Origin: Streptomyces roseirectus
GTDB taxonomy: Bacteria > Actinomycetota > Actinomycetes > Streptomycetales > Streptomycetaceae
Reading direction: 5' to 3'
DNA length: 64,000 nt
Assembly: GCF_014489635.1 (NCBI RefSeq)
Contig: NZ_CP060828.1
Span: 9,784,001-9,848,000, forward strand
The notes under the pieces were generated by a model that saw only the letters and a list, made by a program, of their open reading frames with translations, made no database searches and was not told where the DNA came from. Shown here piece by piece: positions 49,099-57,654 of the stretch (position 1 is its first letter; each line of letters begins with the position of its first letter). A program made the translations under genes and the position numbers.

Positions 49099-49854
49099 TC
49101 AGCTCTTGAGGTGCGTCGAGAACGAGAACCGGTCCCCCCGGTACAGGCTCCGCACCCGCTCCAGCGGACGGCCCTCGGCGTCCCGCGACACGCGGTGGAT
49201 CAGCAGCATCGGGAGCGCCGGGGACGTCCCGATGAGCAGCGCCTCGCGCGGGGTGGCGAGGACCGTCTCGATGCGTTCGTCGGCCTGGCCGAGCCGGATG
49301 CCCTGCCCGCCCATGTAGGCGTAGAACGAGGAATCGGGATCGAACTCGGCGTCCAGGCGCGGGAGCCGGGCGACGGAGACGTACGTGGACTCCAGGCCCA
49401 CCCGCTCGTCGTCGGCCAGCAGCACCCGCTCCAGGTGCCACACCGGCTCACCGCGCGTCAGCCCCGTCTCGTCGGCCAGCGGCGCCGGGCACGGGAACCG
49501 GTCGAGGGCGACGAGGGAGCGGCCCGGCGTGCGGCCCTGCCTGCGCACGCCCTCGGTGTAACTCGCCAGCGCCAGCGGCTGCTCCAGCTTCGGCCCCGCC
49601 ACCACCGTCCCACGCCCCTGCCGGCGCAGCTTGCCTTCGAGGAGCAGCTCCCGCAGCGCCTGGCGCACCGTCTCGCGCGCCACGTCGTAACGCTCGGCGA
49701 GGTCGCGCTCGGTGGGGATGACGGCGCCCTCACCGAGCCCGCCCACCAGAGCGTCGATACGGGCCTTCACCGCGTAGTACTTCGGGACACGGCCGTGCTC
49801 GGGGACACCGGAGCGGACGGGGGCGCCGGGATGCTGGTCATGGGGGTAGTCCAC
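49099..49854 (-). CDS. GntR/HutC-family regulator with UTRA domain
   Basis: 251 residues from GTG at 49854. The winged helix is ~25-90: VPKYYAVKARIDALVGGLGEGAVIPTERDLAERYDVARETVRQALRELLLEGKLRRQGRGTVV. A UTRA ligand-binding domain fills the rest (SYTEGVRRQGRTPGRSLVAL, EPVWHLERVLLADDERVGLESTYVSVARLP, LIHRVSRDAEGRPLERVRSLYRGDRFSF). It sits upstream of the phosphonate genes on the same strand with a ~130-bp gap that contains a DasR-like palindrome, so it likely represses the operon until a phosphonate or its derivative binds. Confidence 0.88.
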   Translation of the reverse strand: MDYPHDQHPGAPVRSGVPEHGRVPKYYAVKARIDALVGGLGEGAVIPTERDLAERYDVARETVRQALRELLLEGKLRRQGRGTVVAGPKLEQPLALASYTEGVRRQGRTPGRSLVALDRFPCPAPLADETGLTRGEPVWHLERVLLADDERVGLESTYVSVARLPRLDAEFDPDSSFYAYMGGQGIRLGQADERIETVLATPREALLIGTSPALPMLLIHRVSRDAEGRPLERVRSLYRGDRFSFSTHLKS

Positions 49855-49983
49855 GCGGTGATCGTCGCAGACGCCGTACCCGGCGGGTGCCGCGACCCCG
49901 CCGCGCAACGGCCGAACCCGCTCCTTGCCGCCCTCCGCGCACCTGCGTAGCGTCGACAGCGCCCCTGTCGGAGGTGGTGTGCG

Positions 49984-51098
49984 GTGTCCGAGACGCTACG
50001 GCTCCCCCTGCCCGCCGAAGGCCCCCTGGAACCGCCCCGCGCCTGGGCGGAGTTGCGCCGCGAGTGCCCGGTCGCGACGGTCCGGCTGCCCAGCGGCGAC
50101 GAGGCGGCCCTCCTCACCCGCTACGACGACGTCCGCACCCTGCTCTCCGACCCCCGCTTCGCCCGCCCCACCAGCCAGGACGGCGCGGGCGGCCCCGTGG
50201 CCGACGGCGAACTCCAGGACGCCGTCCCCGACCGGGGCGAGGGACACCAGCAGTGGCGGCGGCAGGTCGGCAAGTACTTCACCGCCAAACGCATGACCGC
50301 CCTGCGCCCCGCGATCGCCGTACGGGCCGGCGAACTCGTCGACGCCATGGCCGAACAGGGCCCGCCCGCGGCGTCCCCGCCGAGGACGGCGACCGCTTCG
50401 CGCACTGGTCCGACGCCTTCCTCAACGTCAGCCGCTGGACGCGCGAGGAGAGCGCCGCCGTCTGCGCGGAGTTCGACGCCTACCTGCCCCGGCACATCGC
50501 CGGTGTCCGCGCCCGCCCCGGTGACGACCTGCTCAGCATGCTCATCGCCGACCAGGACGACGCCAGTGACGCCTGGCTCCTGCGCACCGGCATGGGCCTG
50601 CTCGTCGCCGGCCACGAGACGACCGCCAACGCGATCGGCAAGACCGTCGCGATGCTGCTGGCCGACCGCGCCCGGTGGGAACGCCTGCTGGCCGCGCCCG
50701 AGTTGGTGCGCACGGCCGTCGACGAGGCCCTGCGCCTCGACGTCAACCTCGGCTTCGGGCTGCGCCGTTATCTCACCGAGGACGCCGAGATCGGCGGCGC
50801 CCACCTGCCGCGCGGCGCCACCGTCGTCTGCGCCCTGCCCGCCGCCAACCGCGACGCGGCCGTCTTCGAGGCCCCGGACGACATGCTGCTCGCCCGCAGC
50901 CCGGGCCTGCACCTCGCCTTCGGCGTGGGCCCGCACGCCTGCCTGGGCCAGAGCCTCGCCCGCACCGAACTCCAGATCGCCCTGGAGGTACTGCTGCGCC
51001 GCCTCCCCACCCTCAGGCTCGCCGTCCCCGTCGGCGAACTCCGGCGCGCCGAGGGCTTGTTGGTGGGCGGACTGAGCGAAGTGCCCGTCACATGGTGA
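49984..51098 (+). pseudogene. Cytochrome P450, disrupted by an internal deletion
   Basis: The N-terminal part reads in one frame from GTG 49984 (SETLRLPLPAEGP...FARPTSQD...RMTALRPAIAVRAGELVDAMAEQGPPA). Near 50365-50375 the coding frame switches, and the rest continues as VPAEDGDRFAHWSDAFLNVSRW, the I-helix AGHETTANAIG, the E-x-x-R region, and the heme ligand FGVGPHACLGQSLARTEL. The joint skips the segment that normally follows the GPPAD stretch (roughly 20-25 residues around LPLPLxVxxELLG) and breaks the frame, so no full enzyme can be made. Neighbour of a likewise shortened ferredoxin. The remaining sequence shows no other stops. Confidence 0.75.
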
Positions 51099-51229
51099 GA
51101 CTCGCCGTCGACCGCGCCCGGTGCTGCTGCGCCGGGAACTGCGTCCTGCTCGCCCCCGAGGCGGCGGCCGTCTGCCCCGTCTCGACCATCACTGTGCGTG
51201 AGGACATGGCCGGGATGCGTGACCAGTGA
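51092..51229 (+). pseudogene. Ferredoxin (3Fe-4S type) with internal deletion
   Basis: 45 codons from ATG 51092 (or GTG 51095, which overlaps the P450 stop as GTGA). The start VRLAVDRARCCCAGNCVLLAPE and the end AAAVCPVSTITVRE are the two ends of a Streptomyces P450-partner ferredoxin (about 63-65 residues), but the acidic middle (VFDQDDDG-like loop to the helix before AAAVCP) is missing at about 51160. The cluster Cys are partly kept. The frame is intact yet the protein would be about 20 residues too short; it may be non-functional. Confidence 0.65.
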
Positions 51230-51277
51230 GCCGACTTTAGGGTGAGGCCGCGAGGGGGCCCTCCCGAAAGGTCAACG

Positions 51278-52663
51278 ATGAGAAAGCTTCCGTCGGCACT
51301 GGCTCTGGCCGCCGTCGCGGCGCTCGTCTGCTCCTGCGGCAGCGACGACGGGGCGTCCACCGGCTCCGAGCAGCGCGCCGCCGTGAACCTGGCCGCCACG
51401 ACCGGCGTCAAGGTCGTCACGACCGGCCTCGGCGACCCCTACGAGATGATCCAGGGCCCCGACGGGCACCTGTGGGTCACCGAGAAGTCCGGCCTCAAGG
51501 TCACCCGCGTCGACCCCAGGACCGGCGCCAAGACGACCGCCCTCGACCTGACCCGGCAGGCCGTCCACACCAAGGGAGGCAAGGACGGCGTCCTCGGCCT
51601 CGCCCTGCACCCCGACTTCGGCAGGAACAAGGGCACCGACCACGTCTACCTGTCCTACAGCCACCGGCAGGGCACGAAAGAGGTCACCAGACTCGCCCGC
51701 TACACGGCGCACAACGGCAAACTCTCCGCCGAGCAGACCGTCCTCGACGGGCTCCCCGCCGGCGACGACCACCAGGCCGCCCGCCTGCGCTACGGCCCCG
51801 ACGGCAAGCTCTACTACTCGATCGGCGACCAGGGCGCGAACTACCTCGCCCACTACTGCGTCCCCAACCAGGCCCAGAACCTGCCCACCGCCGGCCAGAT
51901 CGCGAAGAAGGACTGGTCCGCCTACCCCGGCAAGGTCCTGCGCCTCAACCCCGACGGCTCGATCCCCGCCGACAACCCCACCCTCGACGGCGTCCGCAGC
52001 CACGTCTACGCCTACGGCATGCGCAATCCCAACGGCATGGACTTCCGGGGCGAGGAACTGTTCACCGCAGAGAACGGCCCCCTCACCGACGACGAACTCA
52101 ACCGCGTCGAGAAGGGCGCCAACTACGGCTGGCCGAACGTCGCCGGGTACAAGGACGACAAGGCGTACGTCTACTCGGACTGGGCCAAGGCCAAGGGCGG
52201 CTGCCAGAAGGTCACCTTCACCCCGAACCCCGGCGAGGCCCCCGCCCAGGTGCCCACCACCAGGGAACGGGACTTCACGAAGGACATGAAGGCCCCGCTC
52301 AGCACCTACGGCACCACCGTCAAGTCCGGCCACGACTTCGGCGTCACCAAGGTCTGCACCGACCCGAACACCTCCTACATGTGCTGGCCGACCATGGCCC
52401 CCGGAGCCCTCAAGGTCGCGGGCGACGAATTCCTCGTCACCTCCCTCAAGAACGGCACCGTCTACCGGATCGGCAAGGAGGGCACGTCCTTCAAGCAGCT
52501 CCACCAGAGCGTCAACCGCTACCGCGACGTCGCCCTGAGCCCCGACGGCAAGACCCTCTACATCGCCACCGACAGCGCCGGTCTCGTCCACGGCCCCGGC
52601 GGCGCCCCGACCGGCAAGCTCGCCAACCCCGGCGCGATCCTCGCCGTCCCCCACGGAAAGTGA
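51278..52663 (+). CDS. PQQ-dependent sugar dehydrogenase (soluble GDH/sorbosone-type)
   Basis: 461 residues from ATG 51278 (GAAAGG 6 nt upstream). Lipoprotein signal LALAAVAALVCSCGSDD. Six-bladed propeller: TTGLGDPYEMIQGPDGHLWVTEKSGLKVTRVD, GGKDGVLGLALHPDFG, DDHQAARLRYGPDGKLYYSIGDQGAN, RSHVYAYGMRNPNGMDFRGEELFTAENGPLTDDELNRVEKGANYGWP, which are the conserved blades of soluble quinoprotein glucose/sorbosone dehydrogenases. It oxidises a sugar outside the membrane with PQQ. It lies 7 bp before pqqA in the same direction, so it is likely the PQQ user of this operon. Confidence 0.85.
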   Translation: MRKLPSALALAAVAALVCSCGSDDGASTGSEQRAAVNLAATTGVKVVTTGLGDPYEMIQGPDGHLWVTEKSGLKVTRVDPRTGAKTTALDLTRQAVHTKGGKDGVLGLALHPDFGRNKGTDHVYLSYSHRQGTKEVTRLARYTAHNGKLSAEQTVLDGLPAGDDHQAARLRYGPDGKLYYSIGDQGANYLAHYCVPNQAQNLPTAGQIAKKDWSAYPGKVLRLNPDGSIPADNPTLDGVRSHVYAYGMRNPNGMDFRGEELFTAENGPLTDDELNRVEKGANYGWPNVAGYKDDKAYVYSDWAKAKGGCQKVTFTPNPGEAPAQVPTTRERDFTKDMKAPLSTYGTTVKSGHDFGVTKVCTDPNTSYMCWPTMAPGALKVAGDEFLVTSLKNGTVYRIGKEGTSFKQLHQSVNRYRDVALSPDGKTLYIATDSAGLVHGPGGAPTGKLANPGAILAVPHGK

Positions 52664-52670
52664 GACAGAG

Positions 52671-52820
52671 ATGACCCAGCACGAGGAACGGGACGACAAG
52701 CCCGCCCACCGCACCGCCGAGCCGGCCGCCGAACCGGGCTGGCAGCGGCCCAGCTACCAGATCGTCGAAGCCTCCATGGAGATGTCGGCGTACTTCCTCA
52801 CCGACCGCTTCGACCGCTAG
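52671..52820 (+). CDS. pqqA: PQQ precursor peptide PqqA
   Basis: 49 residues. The last part SYQIVEASMEMSAYFLTDRF holds the Glu and Tyr (E-x3-Y, E37-M-S-A-Y41) whose side chains are cross-linked by PqqE to form PQQ. The N-terminal half is acidic and Pro/Ala-rich. It is longer than the classical 23-24-residue PqqA, as is usual for actinobacteria. It lies between the dehydrogenase gene and pqqB with 7 and 10 bp gaps. Confidence 0.85.
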   Translation: MTQHEERDDKPAHRTAEPAAEPGWQRPSYQIVEASMEMSAYFLTDRFDR

Positions 52821-52830
52821 GGGCCGCGCC

Positions 52831-53637
52831 GTGCGCCTGCACGTCCTCGGTACGGCGGCCGGAGGCGGCGTCCCCCAATGGAACTGCGCGTGTCCCGGCT
52901 GTACCGGGGCGCGCGCCGTCCCGTCCCGCCGCAGACTCCACGCCTGCCTCGCCGTCGAACTCGCACCCGGCCGCGTCTACCTAGTCAACGCGACCCCCGA
53001 CATCGGCGAACAGATCGAACGCTGCCCCTGGCTGCGCCCCGACGGCCGCCGCACCCCCCTCGCCGGGGTGATCCTCACCGACGCCGAACTCGACCACACC
53101 CTCGGCCTCGCACGGCTCCGCGAGGCCGACGAACTGGAGATCATGGCCACCGACGCCGTCCGCAAGGCGGTCGGCGAAGGGCTGCGCCTCGACGAGACCC
53201 TCGCCCCGTACGTCCGGCTGCGCTGGCGCGACGTCGAAGGCGCCGAACTGCTGCCGGTCTCCGGCAAACGCCCGCGCTACGCACGGGACTTCGGCGACGG
53301 GCAGTGGGTCAGCGCCCTGCGGATCGGCGGGCTGGTGTACGCCCCGGCGATGGGGGTGTGGCCCACCGGGTTCGGGGACGGCGCGGACGTCGTCTTCGCC
53401 GACGGGACGTTCTGGGACGACGACGAGCCCCGCACGGCCGGGTTCTCGTCACGGACCGCGATCGAGATGGGGCACCTGCCGGTGACCGCGACCCGGGAAC
53501 GGCTCGCCGCGCTGCCTGCGCGGTGTCTGTACACGCACCTCAACAACACGAATCCGCTGGTCGATCCGGGGGCACCGCAGCATGCGGAGCTGAAGGGGGT
53601 CGAGGTGGCTTCGGAAGGGACGGTCGTCGAATGGTGA
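52831..53637 (+). CDS. pqqB: PQQ biosynthesis protein PqqB
   Basis: 268 residues from GTG 52831. MBL-fold protein with PqqB signatures: VLGTAAGGGVPQWNCACPGCTGAR (four-Cys motif), LVNATPDIGEQIE, GVILTDAELDHTLGLARLRE (in place of HxHxDH), GFSSRTAIEMGHLPV and YTHLNNTNPLVDP. PqqB hydroxylates a tyrosine-derived intermediate. The length is a little below the usual ~300. The downstream pqqC starts within the last codons. Confidence 0.9.
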   Translation: MRLHVLGTAAGGGVPQWNCACPGCTGARAVPSRRRLHACLAVELAPGRVYLVNATPDIGEQIERCPWLRPDGRRTPLAGVILTDAELDHTLGLARLREADELEIMATDAVRKAVGEGLRLDETLAPYVRLRWRDVEGAELLPVSGKRPRYARDFGDGQWVSALRIGGLVYAPAMGVWPTGFGDGADVVFADGTFWDDDEPRTAGFSSRTAIEMGHLPVTATRERLAALPARCLYTHLNNTNPLVDPGAPQHAELKGVEVASEGTVVEW

Positions 53638-54551
53638 GCGGGCTGGAGAGTGGGCTGGAGAGCGTCGAGGCGGGCGCAGGCGTAGGCGCGGGGGCCGGAG
53701 TCGGGGGCGGGGCGGGAGCCGAGGGCGCGGGTGTGGCGGGCTCCGGTGGTGGGGCGCGGGGCGTCGGCGCGGTGGACCTCGGGGGTGTGGCGCGGGGCGC
53801 CAGGGCGCTGGGCTCGGCGGACGCCGTCGGCCGCGTTGCCGCTTCCGATCGTGCCGCCCTCGATCGTGCCGCCCTCGACCGTGTCGCCTTCGAGCGGGAG
53901 CTGCGGGCCGTGCCCGAGCGTCGCTACCATCACCGGCATCCCTTCAACCTCCGTATGCACCAAGGGGAGTTGAGCCCGGTCGAGCTGCGTGTCTGGATCC
54001 TCAACCGGTTCCACTACCAGCGGCACATCCCCGTCAAGGACGCCCTGATCCTCGCCAAACTCGACGACCCCGCGCTGCGCCGCATGTGGGTGCGCCGGAT
54101 CACCGACCACGACGGCACGGCGGACGACGAGGGCGGCATCGAACGCTGGCTGCGCCTCGGCGAGGCCGCCGGGCTCGACCGCGCCGACCTCCTCTCCGGC
54201 GAGGGCGTCCTGCCCGGCGTCCGGCTCGCCGTCGACGGCTACGTCAACCTGTGCCGGAGTGCCACCCCGCTCGAAGCCGTCGCCGCCTCGCTCACCGAGC
54301 TGTTCGCGCCCGACATCATGACGACCCGCATCGCCGCCTTCCAGGCCCACTACACCTGGATCCGCCCCGAGGGCCTTGCCTACTTCAAGTCCCGTGTCCC
54401 ACAAGGCCGCAGGGACTCCGGCGAGGCCCTGTCGCTCGTCCTGGAGTGGGCCCGCACCCGCGAGCAGCAGAAGGCGGCCGTCGCCGCGCTCGCCTACAAA
54501 TGCGAGGTGCTGTGGACCCTTCTGGACGCCGTCGACCGGTCCGGCGCATGA
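53631..54551 (+). CDS. pqqC: PQQ synthase PqqC with low-complexity N-terminal extension
   Basis: 306 residues. Residues ~80-306 are PqqC: RRYHHRHPFNLRMHQGELSPVELRVWILNRFHYQRHIPVKDALILAKL, RRITDHDGTADDEGGIERWLRLGEAAGL, VDGYVNLCRSATPLEAVAASLTELFAPDIM, AYFKSRVPQGRRDSGEAL; the active-site His/Arg/Tyr/Lys set is present. It performs the last ring closure and eight-electron oxidation. The first ~75 residues (ESGLESVEAGAGVGAGAGVG...) are Gly/Ala/Val-rich with near-repeats (GLES, DRAALDRAALDR) and are not part of the family; a later GTG near 53769 may be the true start. It overlaps pqqB by 7 bp. Confidence 0.88.
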   Translation: MVSGLESGLESVEAGAGVGAGAGVGGGAGAEGAGVAGSGGGARGVGAVDLGGVARGARALGSADAVGRVAASDRAALDRAALDRVAFERELRAVPERRYHHRHPFNLRMHQGELSPVELRVWILNRFHYQRHIPVKDALILAKLDDPALRRMWVRRITDHDGTADDEGGIERWLRLGEAAGLDRADLLSGEGVLPGVRLAVDGYVNLCRSATPLEAVAASLTELFAPDIMTTRIAAFQAHYTWIRPEGLAYFKSRVPQGRRDSGEALSLVLEWARTREQQKAAVAALAYKCEVLWTLLDAVDRSGA

Positions 54552-54781
54552 CCTGGCGCCCCGCCCTCAGCCCGTACGCCCGCGTGCGTGACTGCCCCGT
54601 GCGGAAACGGACGCTGCTGATCGTCCCGGAGCGGATCGTCGTCCTCAGCGCCGAGGCCGCCGCCGTCGTCGCCCTGTGCGACGGCTCCCGGACCGTGCCC
54701 GAGATCACCGCCGCGTTCGGCGGGGCCGACGGCATCACCGAGTTCCTGGACGACGTGAAGGAGCGCGGATGGCTGCGCTGA
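54548..54781 (+). CDS. pqqD: PQQ peptide chaperone PqqD
   Basis: 77 residues. Typical PqqD winged helix: RPALSPYARVRDCPVRKRTLLIVPERIVVLSAEAAAVVALCDGSRTVPEITAAFGGADGITEFLDDVKERGWL. It is the RiPP recognition element that binds PqqA and delivers it to PqqE. ATG overlaps the pqqC stop (ATGA). Confidence 0.92.
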   Translation: MTWRPALSPYARVRDCPVRKRTLLIVPERIVVLSAEAAAVVALCDGSRTVPEITAAFGGADGITEFLDDVKERGWLR

Positions 54782-55890
54782 ACCCGCCCTGGGCGATGCT
54801 CGCCGAACTCACCCACGGCTGCCCGCTGCGCTGCCCCTACTGCTCCAACCCCACCGAACTCGTCCGCGCTGCCGACGAGTTGACCACCGAGGACTGGCTG
54901 CGCGTGTTCACCGAGGCAGCCCGCCTCGGCGTCGCCCACGCCCACCTCTCCGGCGGCGAACCCCTGCTGCGCCGCGACCTCACCGAGCTGGTCGCGGGCG
55001 CCGCCGACGCCGGGATCTACGCCCAACTCGTCACCAGCGGACTGGGGTTGACGAAGGGCCGGCTCGCCGAACTGACGGCGGCCGGGCTGCCCAGCGTCCA
55101 GCTGTCCGTGCAGGGCGCGGACGCCGTGACCTCCGAACGCATCGCCGGGCGGCGGTCGTTCGCCGCGAAGGAGCGGGCCGCCGCGCTGATCCGGGACGCG
55201 GGACTGCCGCTCGGCCTCAACGTCGTCCTGCACCGGCACAACCTCGACGGCCTCGACGCGATCCTCCAACTCGCCGTCGACTGGGGCGCCGTACGCGTCG
55301 AACTCGCCAACACCCAGTTCTACGGCTGGGGGTTGCGCAACCGGGCCGCGCTCATGCCGAGCCGGGAGCAACTGGCCCGCGCGCAAAGGGTGGTGGAGGC
55401 GTGGCGGGGGCGGACCGGCATGGAGCTGATCTGGGTCGTGCCGGACTACTTCGACGGGGTGGCGAAACCCTGCATGGGCGGCTGGGGCGCGATCTCCCTG
55501 ACCGTCGCCCCCGACGGACGGGTCCTGCCCTGCCCCGCCGCCTACGACCTCCCCCTCGACGCGCCCAGCGTCCACGAGCACTCCCTTGACTGGATCTGGT
55601 CGCACTCACCCGCGTTCAACGCCTACCGGGGCACCGGCTGGATGCCCGACCCCTGCCGCACCTGCGCCCGCAAGGACGCCGACTTCGGCGGCTGCCGGTG
55701 CCAGGCGTTCGCACTCACCGGGGACGCGGCACGCACCGACCCGGCGTGCGCCCTGTCGCCGGACCACGGCCTCGTCACCTCCCTCACGGGGGCGCGGGGC
55801 GGGGAGTTCGTCTACCGGGGCTACGGAAATCGTCCAAACGCGCGGGACAGGGCTAGGGTCGGTGCGGTGGACCCAGCGGTACGCGACTGA
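54769..55890 (+). CDS. pqqE: PqqA peptide cyclase PqqE (radical SAM)
   Basis: 373 residues from ATG 54769, with AAGGAG inside the end of pqqD (13-bp overlap). Radical SAM CxxxCxxC is HGCPLRCPYCSNP (~residues 16-28), then HLSGGEPLLRRDL, QLSVQGAD, and SPASM-type C-terminal Cys (KPCMGGWG, LPCPAAYDL, DPCRTCARKDADFGGCRCQAF). It forms the Glu-Tyr C-C bond in PqqA. The last ~45 residues (FVYRGYGNRPNARDR...) look like an extension. It ends the pqqABCDE operon; the TetR gene follows 62 bp later. Confidence 0.92.
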   Translation: MAALNPPWAMLAELTHGCPLRCPYCSNPTELVRAADELTTEDWLRVFTEAARLGVAHAHLSGGEPLLRRDLTELVAGAADAGIYAQLVTSGLGLTKGRLAELTAAGLPSVQLSVQGADAVTSERIAGRRSFAAKERAAALIRDAGLPLGLNVVLHRHNLDGLDAILQLAVDWGAVRVELANTQFYGWGLRNRAALMPSREQLARAQRVVEAWRGRTGMELIWVVPDYFDGVAKPCMGGWGAISLTVAPDGRVLPCPAAYDLPLDAPSVHEHSLDWIWSHSPAFNAYRGTGWMPDPCRTCARKDADFGGCRCQAFALTGDAARTDPACALSPDHGLVTSLTGARGGEFVYRGYGNRPNARDRARVGAVDPAVRD

Positions 55891-55952
55891 CGGCGCCCTG
55901 ACCAGCGCCGGGGGGCAAGCGCGTACGCGGCGCAGAGACGGAGAGACACGCA

Positions 55953-56591
55953 ATGACCCGGGGGAGACCCGAGCGCAAGCAACGTGCCAACGGCGTCGAG
56001 TCGCGGCGGCGGATCCTCGACGCCGCCGTGGAGATCGCGGGGGAGCGGGGGTACGAGGGGACGTCGATCGCGGCGGTCAGCGCCAAGTGCGGGCTGCCCG
56101 CCAGCTCGATCTACTGGCACTTCAAGGACAAGGACGACCTGATCGCGGCCGTCATCGAGCGCAGCTTCGAGACCTGGCTCGCCGCCGTCCGGCTGCCCGG
56201 CGAGGACGAGGGGACACCGCTGGAGCGGGTGACCCTCATGGCCGCGAACGTCGCCCGCTCCCTCGTCGAGGCGCCCGACTTCCTCCGGCTCGGCCTCATG
56301 CTCGCCCTGGAGCACCGACCCGTCCAGCCCAGCGGACGCACGGTCTTCCTCCACGCCCGCGAGATCGCCCACCAACGGGTCGCCGATGTCGTCCGCACCT
56401 TCTTCCCCACGCTGGACGAGACGGCCGTACGGACCGTGACGACGTACGCCGTCGCCGGGTCCGACGGGCTGTTCGTGCAGCGGGAGATCGGCGGGGAGAG
56501 CGTGGACCTGGTCGCGCTGCTGGAGCTGCACGCGCGGACGGTGTACGGGCTGGCGGAGGGGATGTCGGGAGGGGGCGAGGGGGGAGCGTAG
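55953..56591 (+). CDS. TetR family regulator
   Basis: 212 residues. The N-terminal helix-turn-helix is ~20-66: SRRRILDAAVEIAGERGYEGTSIAAVSAKCGLPASSIYWHFKDKDDLIAAVI. The C-terminal domain looks like the AefR/TetR_C type (LGLMLALEHRPVQPSGRTVFLHAREIAHQRVADVVRTFFP). It is transcribed after pqqE, so it could regulate this operon or a distant target; no palindrome typical for it was found. 267 bp of non-coding sequence (56592-56858) follow up to a convergent gene; nothing else is visible there apart from short G/C-rich repeats. Confidence 0.85.
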   Translation: MTRGRPERKQRANGVESRRRILDAAVEIAGERGYEGTSIAAVSAKCGLPASSIYWHFKDKDDLIAAVIERSFETWLAAVRLPGEDEGTPLERVTLMAANVARSLVEAPDFLRLGLMLALEHRPVQPSGRTVFLHAREIAHQRVADVVRTFFPTLDETAVRTVTTYAVAGSDGLFVQREIGGESVDLVALLELHARTVYGLAEGMSGGGEGGA

Positions 56592-56858
56592 CGGGGGTGC
56601 GTGGTGTTGAGCCCGTGTCCGGGACTGGTGCGCGTGCGGTTCCTGGCCGACTCGAGCCGACTCGGGGGCGGCACGGGCTTGCGCCTCCGTCCCCGCGCCT
56701 CGCCGCCGCGCGTCGCGGGCCCTGTCGTCCCGGCCCGGACGGTGTGAGGCGGGCCCGCTGCACGATCCGGCCCGCCCTCGGCGCCGGCCTGTCGTCAGCG
56801 TCGGCTCGCCCTCAGCGCCGGTTCGCCCCAGCCCCGCCCCGTCCATGCTCCGTCTCGG

Positions 56859-57551
56859 TCAGTCCCGCTGCTCGATCACCGCGAACACGCCGCGTACCCG
56901 GTGGCCGGTCAGGTCGGTCCAGGCGCCGGTGATGTGGCCGAGGGCGTGTGGGGGAGGGGTGGTGGGGGCGGTGGTGAGGAGGCGGTGGAAGTGGACGGCG
57001 GGGCCGTCGGGGGTGGTGAGGGTGGTGCCGTCGGGGGTGTCGGTGACGGTGACCGCGCCGGTCAGGAGGGGGGCTTCGGCGGTGCAGGCGTGGGCGATCT
57101 CCTCGTCCACGGTGTCGTTGGTGCTCTGCGCCTGCGCCTCGACGCGGCCCGCGAGGAACGCGGTGAGCGTACTGGTGAGGACCGGGTCGTGGACGCCGTC
57201 GTAGACCCAGCGGCGGCCCAGGACGCCGTGCTCCAGCGTGCCGACGAGAGCGTGGTCCGCGCCGGGGAGTTCGGCGCCGCGGTAGGTGAGGGGGAACAGG
57301 TAGGCGTGCGGCCCCTGCGCGTCGGCCGGCCCCTGCGCGTCGGTCGCGTCCTGCCCGTCGGTCGGGCTCTGTGCGTCGGTCGCGACGAAGAACTCGATGC
57401 CGACCTCGCCCCGCGGGTCGTCGAGCCGGAACCCGCCCGCCTTGGCGAGCTGTGGCGCGCCGCCGCCCCGGTACCAGGGGCGGGTGGGGAGCCAGGGGGT
57501 CAGCAGCTCCGGCTTGGTCGGCTTGAGCGTGGTGCGGTGGATGATCGACAT
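56859..57551 (-). CDS. Maltokinase N-terminal-cap-like protein
   Basis: 230 residues. The start IIHRTTLKPTKPELLTPWLPTRPWYRGGGAPQLAKAGGFRLDDPRGEVGIEFFVATD, then FPLTYRGAELPGADHALVGTLEHGVLGRRWVYDGVHDPVLTSTL matches the cap domain of mycobacterial maltokinase-type proteins, which in Streptomyces often stands alone and is labelled 1,4-alpha-glucan branching-related. No kinase domain follows. It carries four 6-residue repeats (TDAQSP-like) in the middle, encoded by 18-bp units at 57310-57381. The function is unknown; glucan metabolism is a guess. Confidence 0.65.
   Translation of the reverse strand: MSIIHRTTLKPTKPELLTPWLPTRPWYRGGGAPQLAKAGGFRLDDPRGEVGIEFFVATDAQSPTDGQDATDAQGPADAQGPHAYLFPLTYRGAELPGADHALVGTLEHGVLGRRWVYDGVHDPVLTSTLTAFLAGRVEAQAQSTNDTVDEEIAHACTAEAPLLTGAVTVTDTPDGTTLTTPDGPAVHFHRLLTTAPTTPPPHALGHITGAWTDLTGHRVRGVFAVIEQRD
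57310..57381 (-). repeat. In-frame 18-bp tandem repeat (4 units)
   Basis: Units 57310-57327, 57328-57345, 57346-57363, 57364-57381 share the plus-strand core CCTGCGCGTCGGTC with 1-5 changes each. On the coding strand they give six-residue units such as D-A-Q-S-P-T, D-G-Q-D-A-T, D-A-Q-G-P-A, D-A-Q-G-P-H. Length is a multiple of 3, so the frame is kept. Confidence 0.75.
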
Positions 57552-57654
57552 GACCCAGGATTCTCCACCAATGCGCGTGTGATCGAAACTGATCGACTCC
57601 CGGTCGCGTCTTGAACGACTGAGCCAAGATCAACGACCGTAAGGACGGACGACC

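Noticed and set aside
56592..56858. Possible small gene between the TetR and maltokinase-cap genes
   Set aside because: No start with ribosome site and no frame with consistent codon bias; only short G/C-rich repeats such as CCGACTCG.
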